Shown: in pieces, positions 62,947-64,000 of the stretch | Position numbering within the stretch: the stretch's first letter is position 1 | How the letters are laid out: each line of letters opens with the position of its first letter | From: Bombiscardovia asteroides_K | GTDB taxonomy: Bacteria; Actinomycetota; Actinomycetes; Actinomycetales; Bifidobacteriaceae | Assembly: GCF_048001765.1 (NCBI RefSeq) | Contig: NZ_CP181447.1 | Location: 1,054,001-1,118,000 of the forward strand | Direction of reading: 5' to 3' | Length of the DNA: 64,000 nucleotides | Notes under the pieces: generated by a model | Database searches by the model: none | Told to the model about the DNA's origin: nothing | The model's input: the letters and a program-made list of their open reading frames with translations, nothing else | Position numbers and translations under genes: made by a program

Positions 62947-64000
62947 GATCCGACTCCTGACTGGACGATAGTTCCGCACGCACCTGATGGGCGGCGGCCA
63001 CCATGTGCTCCAGGCTGGGCCAGGTCTCCCTATCGCCTCGGGTCTTGAGTCCACAGTCGGGGTTGATCCAGACCTTGGCCGCGTCCAGCTTCTTCAGGAT
63101 GGCATGGATCCGATCCACAATCTCCTCGGTGGAGGGGATGCGCGGCGAGTGGATGTCGTAGACTCCGGGGCCTGCCTCGGTCTCGAACTTGGCCTCCTGG
63201 ATGGCATCCAGGACGGTCAGGTCGGAGCGGGAGGCTTCGAAGGAGATCACATCGGCGTCCATGGCATCAATGTCCTTGATGATGTCGTTGAACTCCGAGT
63301 AGCACATGTGGGTGTGAATTTGGGTAGTGGGTTTGACGCCGGAATGCACCAGCCGGAAGGCGGGGATGGCCCAGTCCAGGTATCGGCTGTGCCAGTCGGA
63401 GCGCCGCAGCGGCAGCTTCTCGCGCAGGGCGGCTTCGTCAATCTGGATGATGCGGATGCCCGCGGCCTCCAGGTCCAAGACCTCGTCACGTATAGCCAGG
63501 GCCAGCTGGCGGGTCTGCTGCTTGTGATCGATATCCTCGCGTGGCCAGGACCAGTTGAGAATGGTCACCGGACCGGTCAGCATCCCCTTGACCACATGGT
63601 TGGTGCGGGACTGGGCATAAGAGGACCAGCGCACCGTGATGGGCCGGGCGCGGGAGATATCCCCCCAGACGATGGGAGGCTTGACGCAACGGGTGCCATA
63701 GGACTGGACCCAGGCATTCCGGGTGAAGAGGTAGCCCTTGAGGTTCTGGCCGAAGTACTCGACCATGTCGTTGCGCTCGAACTCGCCATGGACCAGGACG
63801 TCCAGGCCGATCTGCTCCTGGTGATCGATGACCTGGTCGATCTTGCGGGCGATGAAGTCGTCGTAGTCCTCCTGGCTGATCTCCTTCTTACGCAGGCGGG
63901 CCCGCTCGGCGCGGACCTCGGCGGTCTGGGGGAAGGAGCCGATGGTGGTGGTAGGCAGCAGGGGCAGACCCAGCTCCTGGGCCTGGATCCTTTGGCGCTC
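62939..64000 (-). CDS. metE: Cobalamin-independent methionine synthase, C-terminal part (cut by window edge)
   Basis: The C-terminal half of MetE (354 codons visible). It transfers methyl from methyltetrahydrofolate to homocysteine. Seen: TTTIGSFPQTAEVRAERARL, HGEFERNDMVEYFGQ, LTGPVTILNWSWPRED, QIDEAALREKLPLRR, and the zinc-binding HTHMCYSEFNDII (His, Cys) with a later Cys in NPDCGLKTRG. The gene continues beyond base 64000. It is directly followed by metF. Confidence 0.95.
   Translation of the reverse strand, partial: ERQRIQAQELGLPLLPTTTIGSFPQTAEVRAERARLRKKEISQEDYDDFIARKIDQVIDHQEQIGLDVLVHGEFERNDMVEYFGQNLKGYLFTRNAWVQSYGTRCVKPPIVWGDISRARPITVRWSSYAQSRTNHVVKGMLTGPVTILNWSWPREDIDHKQQTRQLALAIRDEVLDLEAAGIRIIQIDEAALREKLPLRRSDWHSRYLDWAIPAFRLVHSGVKPTTQIHTHMCYSEFNDIIKDIDAMDADVISFEASRSDLTVLDAIQEAKFETEAGPGVYDIHSPRIPSTEEIVDRIHAILKKLDAAKVWINPDCGLKTRGDRETWPSLEHMVAAAHQVRAELSSSQESDHA

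Overview
The window looks like a chromosomal segment of a high-G+C actinobacterium, most probably a Bifidobacterium. The evidence is the gene order uvrA-uvrC-aroE-rapZ-whiA-pgk-tpiA-secG, adjacent transketolase and transaldolase (bifid-shunt enzymes), frequent TTG/GTG starts behind strong Shine-Dalgarno sequences, and ABC sugar transporters without their own ATPase. Heme-synthesis genes and an aerobic flavour would fit an insect-gut lineage (B. asteroides group), but that is inference. No phage, plasmid, CRISPR or insertion-sequence signature was seen.

Layout. 1-2.3 kb: thrS (cut by the window edge), a PAC2-family gene and four tRNAs (Gly, Cys, Val, Val). 2.3-8.0 kb: an accessory stretch with long non-coding gaps, a DauR/YheO-type regulator and a very large RCC1-repeat surface protein whose reading frame is interrupted at a 12-base G tract just after the signal peptide. 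8-15.7 kb: uppP, a fructosamine-kinase homologue, hrcA-dnaJ under a CIRCE operator, then tkt and tal. 15.9-21.3 kb: an A+T-richer island with a LacI regulator, a CUT1 sugar ABC importer and a GH130 mannoside phosphorylase, headed by three operator-like palindromes. 21.7-24.8 kb: a three-gene operon with coproporphyrin ferrochelatase, an MFS transporter and coproheme decarboxylase.

25-36.5 kb: the secG/tpiA/pgk/whiA/rapZ/aroE/uvrC/uvrA block and tag. 36.7-44.1 kb: a TspO-related membrane protein with a serine-rich leader, an ABC-F ATPase, MgtC, nnr, gpmA and a LysR regulator. 44.1-51.8 kb: a membrane-anchored DsbA-like protein and a compact seven-gene pyrimidine operon (pyrB-I-C-F-K-D-E). 51.9-55.3 kb: glnE and a small membrane protein. 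55.4-62 kb: a CUT2 sugar ABC transporter with a divergent ROK regulator, an extra single-domain ABC ATPase and a small membrane protein. 62-64 kb: metF and the C-terminal part of metE.

The two observations most worth following are the G-tract switch in the RCC1-repeat surface protein, which appears OFF in this assembly, and the compact heme-endgame operon. The second has the last two enzymes of the coproporphyrin-dependent pathway flanking a transporter, and no upstream tetrapyrrole gene is visible nearby, which suggests use of imported coproporphyrin.
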